From Phycisphaerae bacterium (GTDB taxonomy: Bacteria > Planctomycetota > Phycisphaerae > Sedimentisphaerales > SG8-4), in NCBI GenBank assembly GCA_030614945.1, contig JAUXAH010000018.1, forward strand, positions 1 to 14,782: a stretch of DNA of 14,782 bases. Direction: 5' to 3'. The notes under the pieces were generated by a model. It searched no databases and was not told the origin of the DNA. It saw nothing but the letters and a program-made list of their open reading frames with translations. A program made the translations under genes and the position numbers. Numbering within the stretch: position 1 is the stretch's first letter; each line of letters begins with the position of its first letter. This document shows positions 1 to 6,301 of this stretch, one piece after another.

Positions 1-237
1 TTCGGCTCGAAGGCTCGCGGTGATGGTCGGCCCGATTCCGACGTGGATGTCCTGGTTATCGTAGCAACTGATGACTGGCACATCTGCGATGCAGTTTACA
101 ATATTGCAACAGATATATTTCTCCAGACCGACATTTGCATATCACCGAAGGTTATCAGTAAAAGCAGATTCGTCCAACTTTGCAAAGAAGGTACCTCTTT
201 TATACACAATGTTAGCAAGGATGCAATCACAGTATGA
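1..237 (+). CDS. Nucleotidyltransferase (MNT) domain protein, 5' end cut by window edge
   Basis: The reading frame is open from base 1, so the true start lies outside the window. The first visible residues read FGSKARGDGRPDSDVDVLVI, which is the GS-x10-DxD signature of the DNA polymerase beta-like minimal nucleotidyltransferase fold (MNT), the antitoxin half of MNT-HEPN pairs. A Met 43 bases in lies after the first catalytic Asp, so a start there would remove the active site. The stop overlaps the next start in an ATGA tetranucleotide (234-237), so the two genes are almost certainly translationally coupled. In related pairs the MNT protein modifies or neutralises the HEPN partner; that role is inferred from the family. 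The C-terminal half (about residues 25-78) has no motif I recognise. Confidence 0.85.
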   Translation, partial: FGSKARGDGRPDSDVDVLVIVATDDWHICDAVYNIATDIFLQTDICISPKVISKSRFVQLCKEGTSFIHNVSKDAITV

Positions 238-611
238 ATGACATATCGCAAAAAGAGCTAATTCGCGCTAAAAAAGCTCTTCTGGCAGCAAAAACTCTTT
301 TGGAAAATCAGCTTTACGAAGACTGCGTTTCCAGAGCCTATTATGCGGTACTGCATGCCGCCAAAGCTGTATTAGCAATAGAAGGTGTCGAGCCGCAATC
401 GCACCACGCCGTGCGGCGAATGTTTGGACTACATCTTGTCAAGACCGAAAAGATCGAAAAGGACTTTGCAAGAATTCTCACGGCTGAGCAGGAAGACCGA
501 GAAATCGGCGATTATGATATCGACATCGAAATTGAGCAGGATAGAGCCGTCAAAAGAGTTAACGACGCAGAAAAATTCATCAAAAGAATAGAAAATTATC
601 TTAGGACTTAA
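234..611 (+). CDS. HEPN domain protein (UPF0332 type), partner of the upstream MNT protein
   Basis: This 125-residue protein is all-helical in character and matches the UPF0332/HEPN pattern: an N-terminal helix with repeated Ala/Lys, then VSRAYYAVLHAAKAVL (residues 32-47), SHHAVRRMFGLHLVKT and an acidic DREIGDYDIDIEIEQ stretch before a final charged helix. R34 and H41 form an R-x6-H version of the HEPN RNase-type motif. HEPN proteins paired with MNT proteins are commonly RNase-like toxins or nucleotide-binding partners; toxicity here is an inference. The start overlaps the upstream stop (ATGA), and an AAGGA at 217-221 may act as ribosome binding site. It differs in family from the DUF86-type HepT at 1819-2169, so the two pairs are not recent duplicates. 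Confidence 0.85.
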   Translation: MNDISQKELIRAKKALLAAKTLLENQLYEDCVSRAYYAVLHAAKAVLAIEGVEPQSHHAVRRMFGLHLVKTEKIEKDFARILTAEQEDREIGDYDIDIEIEQDRAVKRVNDAEKFIKRIENYLRT

Positions 612-734
612 TTTGCCTTCGTCAAGAACACCAGCGAAGTGCTAAAAAACGCCCTAAACACAGATTTTTGACTTTACCCAACAGCCCCCAAAAGATAATA
701 TTTACACAGATTTGATTCTTATCAAAAAGTAAAA

Positions 735-1682
735 ATGAAAAAAATTATTCTGGCCATAGATAAACACTCGGATTCGCTTACAAAGAAGCTTGATCCACGC
801 TCTGCAACTACAATAAAAGGATGGTTGTTGAAGATTCTGATTGCTGTTGTAGTTCTTTTTCTATTCCTCAACACTTTATGTACTATCTGTGGCTTATTCA
901 TGATTTATCTAACTCGTTTATGTGGGTATTTAATTTTCACATGTATAATTACCTCGTTTTGTATCGTAGTTCTAGGGCTATTGTGTAAAAAGGTAATAAA
1001 GGAACTATGGATAATTGCAGTAATCTGTTCGTGGATACTTATGATTGCGGGCGTTGGTCTTTTTGGATTTGGTGGAGTTGTAAGTATGGAGTTTGTGCCA
1101 ATACGAACATACCTTTTTCCAAAAAAAATTCAGTTCCCACTTGGTGAGGTTCAAGGAATTGCAGTTGACAGCACAGGGCGTATATATCTCGCCATTCATG
1201 GATACTCGCGAATTCAAGTTTACGATCGATACGGCTATTTTCTTAAAGGTTGGTTTGTCAAAACTGGTGGTGGCCACTTTGACATTTGGACTGATGGTAA
1301 CGACCACGTTCACGCAGTAATATCAAGGCCAGATACACATGATATCTTTGACTCAAATGGACAATTGTTAGAACGCAAAAAGATTAAATCATTTGAAGAA
1401 TATTCACTTTTGGATGAAAGGGCAGGTGGCTTAAATGATCAAGATAATTTTTACAATACTTATTTCATCAAAAGTCCGACATTATTTCCCCGGATCATCA
1501 AGAGAACCGCAAATGGTGAAGAATTTATATTAATAAAAGATCCTATCTATTATTGGATTGTTGAGTCACCATTACCCGCCTGGTTTGTTGGTGCCTTAGG
1601 TTTGTTTATGTTGTTTATACTTAAAACTCTAATTGAAAAGAAAGTTGAAGTCAGCGTTACTAATACCAACCAGCATAGATAA
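735..1682 (+). CDS. AT-rich membrane protein with NHL-like beta-propeller segment
   Basis: The 315-residue protein has three hydrophobic segments near the N-terminus (about residues 31-59, 62-83 and 91-115) and one near the C-terminus (about 281-299). Between them is a soluble region starting PLGEVQGIAVDSTGRIYLA (from residue 135), followed by SRIQVYDRYGYFLKGW and a TDGNDHVHAV / DSNGQLLE pair. Those are the G-I-A-V-D-x-x-G-x-I-Y and Y-D-x-x-G turns of NHL-type propeller blades, but only about two blades are visible, fewer than a closed propeller needs. The gene is clearly more AT-rich than its neighbours and lies between two toxin-antitoxin-like pairs, which suggests acquired DNA. The ATG lacks a strong Shine-Dalgarno. 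Function unknown; membrane location is well supported. Confidence 0.75.
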   Translation: MKKIILAIDKHSDSLTKKLDPRSATTIKGWLLKILIAVVVLFLFLNTLCTICGLFMIYLTRLCGYLIFTCIITSFCIVVLGLLCKKVIKELWIIAVICSWILMIAGVGLFGFGGVVSMEFVPIRTYLFPKKIQFPLGEVQGIAVDSTGRIYLAIHGYSRIQVYDRYGYFLKGWFVKTGGGHFDIWTDGNDHVHAVISRPDTHDIFDSNGQLLERKKIKSFEEYSLLDERAGGLNDQDNFYNTYFIKSPTLFPRIIKRTANGEEFILIKDPIYYWIVESPLPAWFVGALGLFMLFILKTLIEKKVEVSVTNTNQHR

Positions 1683-1723
1683 AAGCTCTAAGGCTAAGAA
1701 GTATAGGCTAAGCAAAGATATTT

Positions 1724-1819
1724 CTAAAGATTGATGGCATTTACGACCTTTACCACCTCCGCCATCTCATCTACATCGTGGACGCGGACGATTGAGACAC
1801 CTGCTGCAAGGCTAACACT
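1724..1819 (-). pseudogene. folP: Remnant of a second folP 3' end (31 codons plus stop)
   Basis: Reading the minus strand from 1819 gives 31 open codons ending in TAG. The core GVSIVRVHDVDEMAEVVKV matches residues 258-276 of the intact FolP (GVSIVRVHDVAEMVDVVKV), and the preceding SVSL matches SVAL. By hand the aligned 63 bases differ at about 11 positions, mostly third codon positions, so this is a diverged folP end that evolved under coding selection and not a fresh copy. It has no start and no upstream domain. The hepT stop codon (1819-1821) touches it directly, so the mntA-hepT pair lies between this remnant and the true folP end. Confidence 0.85.
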
Positions 1820-2169
1820 CAACTTCCGCCTTCCTCGCTCATTATTTGCATTATCTTTTGTTTTAATTCCGGCAGGTCTTTGTTCAGGATTTGCCATATA
1901 ATCTCAAGGTCAATGCCGAAATATTCATGAACAATCCGGTGCCGCAGTCCTACGACCTTATGCCATTCTATTTCTGAATATTTTTCTTTGAGCTCATCCG
2001 GCAGTCGGTTTGCGACTTCCCCTATAATCTCAAGATTTCTGACAACAGCGTCAACAGATTTCTGGTCCTCTGAAAAGGCATCAAACGACAGGTTTTTGAT
2101 ATATTGCTCGATTCTGTCAATAGCCTGACAGATGTCATTCAGCAGTAAGTCAATGGGTCTTTTAGACAT
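1819..2169 (-). CDS. hepT: HepT-like HEPN toxin (DUF86 family)
   Basis: A complete 116-residue DUF86/HepT protein. Residues 44-60 (RNLEIIGEVANRLPDEL) and GLRHRIVHEYFGIDLEIIW (74-92) are family hallmarks; R76-x4-H81-x-Y83 is the HEPN RNase motif RX4HXY. In the characterised MntA-HepT system, HepT is an RNase-type toxin and the antitoxin MntA silences it by adding AMP to the tyrosine of this motif; Y83 is present, so the same chemistry is possible. The ATG overlaps the end of mntA by 8 bases, indicating coupled translation. All key residues are intact, so I expect a functional toxin. The stop codon abuts a folP remnant. Confidence 0.9.
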   Translation of the reverse strand: MSKRPIDLLLNDICQAIDRIEQYIKNLSFDAFSEDQKSVDAVVRNLEIIGEVANRLPDELKEKYSEIEWHKVVGLRHRIVHEYFGIDLEIIWQILNKDLPELKQKIMQIMSEEGGS

Positions 2170-2452
2170 AAATCAGTTCCGGCTCGATGAATTTGAATGC
2201 TTGCGGAGTAACTGCTCGGCTTGAGACGAGGTCAACTGATGCCTTCAGTGTTTCTTCGAGTCTTTCGGCAAGGGTTACGAATTCCAGGCCTATTGACGGG
2301 TCAACCTCGACGAGTATATCCACGTCGCTGTCTTGACGCTGGTCTCCTCTTGCGTACGACCCGAATAGAGCCAATTTACGGACTTTAAACTGCTTTTGCA
2401 GTTGTGGCTTGTCTTTAGCGAGGGTTTTAAGGATTTCTTCTTTTGTTATCAT
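2162..2452 (-). CDS. mntA: MntA-like minimal nucleotidyltransferase antitoxin
   Basis: This 96-residue protein has the GS-x10-DxD motif: G31-S32 followed by D43 and D45 (LFGSYARGDQRQDSDVDILV), and a third acidic position in ASVDLV (D74). It therefore keeps the catalytic set of minimal nucleotidyltransferases. The family role is AMPylation of the partner HepT at the tyrosine of RX4HXY. It is the first gene of a two-gene unit and overlaps hepT by 8 bases. A clear sigma70-type promoter lies just upstream (2482-2510), only a few bases past the folP stop, so the pair is transcribed independently of folP. No good Shine-Dalgarno precedes the ATG; the predicted leader is about 20 nt. Confidence 0.9.
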   Translation of the reverse strand: MITKEEILKTLAKDKPQLQKQFKVRKLALFGSYARGDQRQDSDVDILVEVDPSIGLEFVTLAERLEETLKASVDLVSSRAVTPQAFKFIEPELIYV

Positions 2453-2481
2453 AGTATTTCTATTCTCGGAATTTGCCTGTC

Positions 2482-2510
2482 ATTGTAGATTCTGCGCCGT
2501 GGATAGTCAA
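2482..2510 (-). promoter_or_regulatory. Sigma70-type promoter for mntA-hepT
   Basis: On the minus strand, TTGACT (complement of 2505-2510) and TACAAT (complement of 2482-2487) are separated by exactly 17 nt. The mntA ATG follows about 30 nt after the -10 box. The -35 box begins 5 bases past the folP stop codon. Confidence 0.6.
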
Positions 2511-2515
2511 CGCTT

Positions 2516-3370
2516 TTAGCTTTGAATTTTTAGTTTATTGGCTACCTTTACCACATCCACCATTTCAGCTACATCGTGGACACGGACGATCGAAACGCCC
2601 GCCGTGACGCATAAAGCAACTGATGCAGCCGTGCCGAATATTCTGTCCGTGACTTTTTCTTTGCCGGTTAGCTTGCCGATAAAACTTTTCCGGCTCGTCC
2701 CCACAAGCACACGATAACCGGTAGCAACAAATTTATCAATATTTCTCAAAAGCAAAAGATTGTGCTCTAACGTCTTGCCAAAGCCAATACCGGGGTCAAT
2801 AAAAATCTTCTTTCTCTCAATGCCAAACTCTTCAGCTCTTTTTGCCCTCTCCAAAAGAAACTCAAGAACCTCACTAACTACATCATCATATTTTGGTTCG
2901 GCTTGCATCGTTGCAGGCGTCCCCTGCATATGCATCAAAGCGACCGGCACCTGCTGCTCAGCCGCCAATTCTCCCATCCGCTCATCGCTTAGAGCCGTAA
3001 TATCATTTACCATACCCGCCCCCGCTTCCAGAGCAGCCAACGCAACTTCGTATTTATAAGCATCAATACTAATCGGCACATCTATTTTTTTACAAAGCGC
3101 ATCTATCACTGGAATTGCTCGTTTTATCTGCTCATCAGCCGATACGGACGCAGAACCCGGCCGCGTCGACTCCGCTCCCACATCTATTATCGCAGCCCCC
3201 TCGCCGGCCATTTGCACACCACGCTTGATGGCCTTATCCGTATCGAAGAACTGACCGCCGTCGCTGAATGAATCCGGCGTAACATTCAAAACCCCCATCA
3301 CAACACACCCAGCCGAAAAATCCAATCGCCCCCTCGGCCACTCAACTATATTTCCACCGCTACCTTTCAC
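2516..3370 (-). CDS. folP: Dihydropteroate synthase
   Basis: FolP condenses 6-hydroxymethyl-dihydropterin diphosphate with p-aminobenzoate to make dihydropteroate in cytoplasmic folate synthesis. The 284-residue length is normal and the TIM-barrel loops are all there: GVLNVTPDSFSDGG (26-39), IIDVGAESTRPGS (61-73), SIDAY (101-105), VNDI (121-124), FIDPGIGFGKT (190-200), GTSRKSFIG (224-232) and VRVHDV (262-267). The start is GTG at 3370, with GGGAGG 12 nt upstream; the next Met (residue 25, just before GVLNVTPD) would leave no N-terminal strand. It is the last of three minus-strand genes after amrS and pdxB, 174 nt from pdxB across a repeat-filled gap. A diverged copy of its last 31 codons is found at 1724-1819. 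Confidence 0.96.
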   Translation of the reverse strand: MKGSGGNIVEWPRGRLDFSAGCVVMGVLNVTPDSFSDGGQFFDTDKAIKRGVQMAGEGAAIIDVGAESTRPGSASVSADEQIKRAIPVIDALCKKIDVPISIDAYKYEVALAALEAGAGMVNDITALSDERMGELAAEQQVPVALMHMQGTPATMQAEPKYDDVVSEVLEFLLERAKRAEEFGIERKKIFIDPGIGFGKTLEHNLLLLRNIDKFVATGYRVLVGTSRKSFIGKLTGKEKVTDRIFGTAASVALCVTAGVSIVRVHDVAEMVDVVKVANKLKIQS

Positions 3371-3388
3371 CTTTTATTTTTGCCTCCC

Positions 3389-3440
3389 GTCTTCTGTCTT
3401 TTGCCCTTTCTTTGTCATTCTGAGCTAAGCGAAGAATCTC
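3389..3440. repeat. Short-unit array plus GTCATTCTGAGC element
   Basis: A GTCTTCTGTC-type stretch (3389-3399) leads into TTTGTCATTCTGAGC at 3411-3425 and ends AAGCGAAGAATCTC (3427-3440). The same order, array then TTTGTCATT then element, recurs at 14250-14322. It occupies the space just 5' of folP. Confidence 0.55.
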
Positions 3441-3448
3441 TGTTTTGA

Positions 3449-3548
3449 ACATTTGGTATTTGAAAATTCGATTTTGTCCTTCGACTTTGCTCAGGATGGT
3501 GAGCTTGTCGAACCATTTCGTATTTCGATATTCGGATTTCGAATTTAT
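3449..3548. repeat. AT-rich TTCG-type repeat with an embedded hairpin
   Basis: An AT-rich stretch of TTTGGTATTTGAAAATTCG and TTTCGTATTTCGATATTCGG segments is interrupted at 3476-3515 by a GC-richer hairpin. Its arms are TTCGACTTTGCTCA (3480-3493) and TGAGCTTGTCGAA (3500-3512), which pair with a small internal mismatch. The AT-rich host continues on both sides, so the hairpin looks inserted. It overlaps the last codons of pdxB (stop at 3545). Confidence 0.6.
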
Positions 3549-4777
3549 ATGCTATTTTTTAGAATCTTAAATCCAATACCTTCCAGCTTCTCAGCAATAC
3601 CTTTCATCTTTGACATGTCATTCCCGCGCAAGCGGGAATCCACCTTCTCTGTATTCTCTGTGTTCTCTGTGTCCTCTGTGGCAAATTCTTTTATTACTAT
3701 CCGCGTATTTTGAAATTCCCTCCGAACAGGATAATTCTTCCGCAGCCCACTGAAGAACTCACCACTCTCTTCCGCCTGCTTATTCAAAATCTGCCGAAGT
3801 CTGAAATCATCTTCCTTAATATCATAAATCTTCTCCACAGCCCCCGATAACACATCCTGCTCACTACCTTTATTCGGATTTATCTCCAACTCTGGAATAA
3901 TCGGCTCGGGCAAAAAAGATTCAATATCAAATTTCGCGCTAAATCCAAAATACTTACAGACCGCTTTATAAATCATAATCATCCCCGCAACCTTGCCGTC
4001 CAGCGAATAACCGGCGATGTGCGGCGTGCCGATATCAACCATTTCCAGAAGTTCCGTAGCGATATTCGGCTCACCCTCCCAGACATCGAGCACAACGGCT
4101 TTCAACTTCCCCGATTCTTTTGCTGCTTTAAGAGCGATGCTGTCAACCACCCCGCCGCGAGAAGTATTAAGAAAAATACACTTTTTCTTCAGCGACTTGA
4201 GAAACTTCTCGTCAGCTAAATGAAACGTCTTGTCAATCCCCTCAAAAGTCAACGGCGTATGAAGCGTTATAAAATCACAATCAAAAAGTTTTTCTATCGG
4301 CAGATATTTTGCATCGCCGCTTTGCCTCTGCAAGGGCGGGTCGTTCAAATAGACCTCCATACCCAATGCTGAAGCTTTTTTAGCCACCCTGCTGCCGACG
4401 TTACCTGCGCCTATAACACCTATCGATTTACCCTGCAAGTCAAGATTATACTTTTGCCCGACATCAAGCAGTGCAGCGATGACATATTCCGCTGCGGAAT
4501 TGGCATTCGACCCCGGCGCTGATGCAAAACCGATATTGTTTCGCGAAAGATATTCGATATCTATATGGTCAAAGCCAATGGTGGCGGTACCTACGAAGCG
4601 AACGCCGCTGCCGCTCAACAAATCCGCACCTACCCGCGTTACACTGCGAACCAGCAGGGCATCCGCACCGGCAACGACGCCTGGCGTTATCTCCCGGCCC
4701 CCGACAACTTCAACCTGCCCAATCGATGAAAAGCACTCAGCCACAAACGGAATATTCTCATCAGCAACTATCTTCAT
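3545..4777 (-). CDS. pdxB: 4-Phosphoerythronate dehydrogenase, C-terminus interrupted by an in-frame repeat
   Basis: PdxB oxidises 4-phosphoerythronate to 2-oxo-3-hydroxy-4-phosphobutanoate, the second step of DXP-dependent pyridoxal phosphate synthesis. The N-terminus VADENIPF, VRSVTRVG (43-50), FVGTATIGFDHID (61-73) and the NAD site GVIGAGNVGS (120-129) are typical. Catalytic residues are R207 (NTSRGGVVD), E236 (VWEGEP) and H253 (TPHIAGYS), almost exactly the E. coli numbering. The family C-terminal dimerisation domain is recognisable up to YPVRREFQNTRIVIKE (349-364). Residues about 366-387 (TEDTENTENTEK, then VDSRLRGND) are encoded by a repeat at 3617-3690, after which KMKGIAEKLEGIGFKI looks native again. 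The 410-residue length exceeds the usual about 380. The SD-like AAGGG before the ATG lies at the edge of another repeat. Confidence 0.95.
   Translation of the reverse strand: MKIVADENIPFVAECFSSIGQVEVVGGREITPGVVAGADALLVRSVTRVGADLLSGSGVRFVGTATIGFDHIDIEYLSRNNIGFASAPGSNANSAAEYVIAALLDVGQKYNLDLQGKSIGVIGAGNVGSRVAKKASALGMEVYLNDPPLQRQSGDAKYLPIEKLFDCDFITLHTPLTFEGIDKTFHLADEKFLKSLKKKCIFLNTSRGGVVDSIALKAAKESGKLKAVVLDVWEGEPNIATELLEMVDIGTPHIAGYSLDGKVAGMIMIYKAVCKYFGFSAKFDIESFLPEPIIPELEINPNKGSEQDVLSGAVEKIYDIKEDDFRLRQILNKQAEESGEFFSGLRKNYPVRREFQNTRIVIKEFATEDTENTENTEKVDSRLRGNDMSKMKGIAEKLEGIGFKILKNSI
3617..3690. repeat. Composite repeat inside pdxB: GTCATT hairpin plus 9-nt array
   Basis: Part one is a hairpin with 8-bp arms ATTCCCGC (3620-3627) and GCGGGAAT (3632-3639), headed by GTCATT at 3617. 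Part two is four 9-nt units (TTCTCTGTA, TTCTCTGTG twice, TCCTCTGTG) at 3645-3680, followed by GCAAATTC. Read on the minus strand it stays open in the pdxB frame. A similar composite, hairpin then 9-nt units, sits at 4789-4866 on the other side of pdxB. Confidence 0.85.
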
Positions 4778-4788
4778 TGCTTGCCCTT

Positions 4789-4866
4789 GTCATTCCTGCG
4801 AAACTTGTCCGCCTTCGGAGGAGCGGGAATCTATCTCTGCGTTCTCCGCGTGCTCGGCGGTTAATC
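4789..4866. repeat. Composite repeat between amrS and pdxB, with an embedded hairpin
   Basis: GTCATTCCTGCGAA (4789-4802) and AGCGGGAAT (4822-4830) are the two sides of the hairpin seen intact at 6162-6186, here split by about 19 nt at 4803-4821 that contain their own small palindrome (TCC-GCCTTC-GGA). Diverged 9-nt units of the CTCTGCGTT / CTCCGCGTG type follow at 4834-4860. Apart from this element, the 94-nt amrS-pdxB gap holds nothing recognisable. Confidence 0.65.
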
Positions 4867-4871
4867 TTTTT

Positions 4872-5903
4872 CTAAAGTTCAAAGCCCGCTATCTTTGTCC
4901 CGCAATCAGGACAACAGGAATTCGTTATATAATTGGCAGCTATTCGGTAGCCCACGCGCTCAATCAAAACCCTGCCGCAGTTATAACAAAAAGTACTCTC
5001 TGATTTCGACCCCGGCACATTGCCCAGGTAAACGTAATGCAGCCCCGCCGCCTTGCCTGTTTGCTCAGCACGTTCAAGACTACTAACCGGCGTGGGACCC
5101 GAATCCAGATACTTATACTGCGGATGAAACCGGCTGATATGCCACGGAACATCGGCACCGGCACGGGAAACGATAAAATCCGCAAGTTTTTTCAGCTCAT
5201 CGTCGGAATCATTTTCGCCCGGAACGAGTAAAGTAGTAACTTCAAGCCAGATGTTCGTCTCCTTTGCGATATAGCTAATCGTATCAAGCACCGGTTGCAG
5301 TCTGGCCTTGCACAGCCGCTTGTAATAATCTTCACTAAATGATTTCAGGTCAACGTTAATGCCGTTGAGCCAATCGCCGGCGAAATCAATCGCTTCTTTG
5401 GTCATAAACCCGTTACTGACAAAAACATTCGTCAGGCCGCGTTCTTTGCCTATCCGTCCGCAATCATTGCACAGCTCCATAAAAATCGTCGGCTCAGTAT
5501 AGGTATAAGCGATACTCTTGCATCCGCCGCCCACAGCCGCCTCGACAATTCTCTCCGGGCTTATTGCCTGCCCGTCGATTCGCCCATCCTCAACAGCCGC
5601 CTGGCTTATCTGCCAGTTCTGGCAAAACTCACAGCGAAAATTACAGCCCATCGCAGCGATAGAAAAGCTGCGCGTGCCCGGCTGAAAATGGAACAATGGC
5701 TTCTTCTCAATCGGGTCGGGGTTAGCCGAGCAAACCTTATCATAATTTAGCGAATACAATGTGCCGTCTATATTCTTACGTACACAGCATCGGCCTAACT
5801 TTCCCTCATCAATCAGGCATCGCCAGTTACACAGTTTACACCGGACATTTTTATCCTCCGCTGCGCCCCAGAGCACCGCTTCTTTAAGACTTTTTTCTCT
5901 CAT
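4872..5903 (-). CDS. amrS: AmmeMemoRadiSam system radical SAM enzyme
   Basis: A 343-residue radical SAM protein with the cluster motif C87-x3-C91-x2-C94 in MGCNFRCEFCQNWQIS. The N-terminal cysteine region (CKLCNWRCLIDEGKLGRCC, residues 22-40), the SLNYDKVCSANPDPIEKKPLFHF block (51-73) and the C-terminal paired CxxC motifs (C306/C309 and C331/C334) are characteristic of the AmrS family, formerly annotated as pyruvate-formate-lyase-activating-like. AmrS usually accompanies AmrA and AmrB, neither of which is seen here; the chemistry of the system is poorly defined. The gene is first of a minus-strand run with pdxB and folP, but the repeat-filled gaps make a single transcript uncertain. The ATG at 5903 has no clear Shine-Dalgarno. 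Confidence 0.93.
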   Translation of the reverse strand: MREKSLKEAVLWGAAEDKNVRCKLCNWRCLIDEGKLGRCCVRKNIDGTLYSLNYDKVCSANPDPIEKKPLFHFQPGTRSFSIAAMGCNFRCEFCQNWQISQAAVEDGRIDGQAISPERIVEAAVGGGCKSIAYTYTEPTIFMELCNDCGRIGKERGLTNVFVSNGFMTKEAIDFAGDWLNGINVDLKSFSEDYYKRLCKARLQPVLDTISYIAKETNIWLEVTTLLVPGENDSDDELKKLADFIVSRAGADVPWHISRFHPQYKYLDSGPTPVSSLERAEQTGKAAGLHYVYLGNVPGSKSESTFCYNCGRVLIERVGYRIAANYITNSCCPDCGTKIAGFEL

Positions 5904-6003
5904 AGTGATATAGACTCTTTTATTTCATCTTCCGCATCTTTTCACTTCAGCATTCATTATTCCTTGTTCGATATTCGATATTCTTTCGGTCATCCCTTAC
6001 TTG

Positions 6004-6070
6004 CCCCGCACGTAATAGGCCCTTGCCGCCTGCTCCCGCATTTCTCCGGCGGGGGTAATTTGGTGCGGGG
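6004..6070. repeat. Long GC-rich inverted repeat upstream of amrS
   Basis: Outer arms CCCCGCAC (6004-6011) and GTGCGGGG (6063-6070) are perfectly complementary, and an inner pair CCGCC (6026-6030) and GGCGG (6048-6052) can stack inside. No T-run follows on either side, so an intrinsic terminator is unlikely. It could be a structured RNA element or another palindromic repeat family. Confidence 0.5.
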
Positions 6071-6086
6071 TCATTCTTACCCCTTC

Positions 6087-6153
6087 TTGTCATTGCGAGG
6101 AGCGCAGCGTCCTTAGAGCCTGTGCCCGCGAAAGCGGGTATGGCAATCTCATT
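6087..6153. repeat. CATTGCGAG element, filled copy A
   Basis: TTGTCATTGCGAGGAGCGCAGCG (6087-6109) and GGCAATCTCATT (6142-6153) are the two halves of an element found uninterrupted at 6687-6723. Here 32 nt lie between them (6110-6141), including a hairpin CCCGC-GAAA-GCGGG at 6125-6138. Confidence 0.7.
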
Positions 6154-6161
6154 CCTCCTCT

Positions 6162-6186
6162 GTCATTCCTGCGAAAGCAGGAATCC
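6162..6186. repeat. Simple GTCATTCCTGCG hairpin repeat
   Basis: GTCATTCCTGC at 6162-6172 pairs through ATTCCTGC with GCAGGAAT (6177-6184) around a GAAA loop. This is the uninterrupted form of the hairpin that is split at 4789-4830 and a sequence variant of the one inside pdxB. Confidence 0.75.
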
Positions 6187-6226
6187 AAATCTTTAATAAA
6201 CAGTGTTAATTCGTGTAAATCCGTAT

Positions 6227-6301
6227 CTAAAAAATAGAACCGGTCAGTTTGAGTAATTTATTTGAAATCTCCGTATGACGAGGAATTGTTTCTCGTTTCA
6301 T
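6227..6301 (-). pseudogene. hicA: hicA remnant with internal deletion
   Basis: A 24-codon frame starts with an ATG that overlaps the hicB stop (ATGA at 6298-6301). It reads MKR directly followed by ETIPRHTEISNKLLK and ends at TAG. HicA toxins of hicB-hicA pairs often begin MKRxxLIxHL and carry a C-terminal T-x-P-R-H-x-E-I motif some 40 residues later; here the two ends are joined and the central double-stranded-RNA-binding-like body with its catalytic His is gone. I read this as a toxin inactivated by internal deletion. The alternative is a chance short frame, but the overlap and the TIPRHTEI match make that less likely. Confidence 0.65.

Larger units (their letters stand above)
5904..6226. 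other. 323-nt gene-free region upstream of amrS, mostly repeats
   Basis: From left to right: about 45 nt with nothing clear that must hold any amrS promoter; a TTCGATATTCGATATTC stretch (5967-5983) ending TTTCGGTCAT; a large inverted repeat (6004-6070); a CATTGCGAG element with an embedded hairpin (6087-6153); a simple GTCATTCCTGCG hairpin (6162-6186); and a GTGTTAATTCGTGTAAATCCG stretch (6203-6223) of the widespread short-unit type. No credible ORF was found. Confidence 0.6.

Noticed and set aside
4479..5003. A 174-codon + strand frame over pdxB and amrS
   Set aside because: It is a shadow of two well-supported minus-strand enzymes and crosses the repeat between them.
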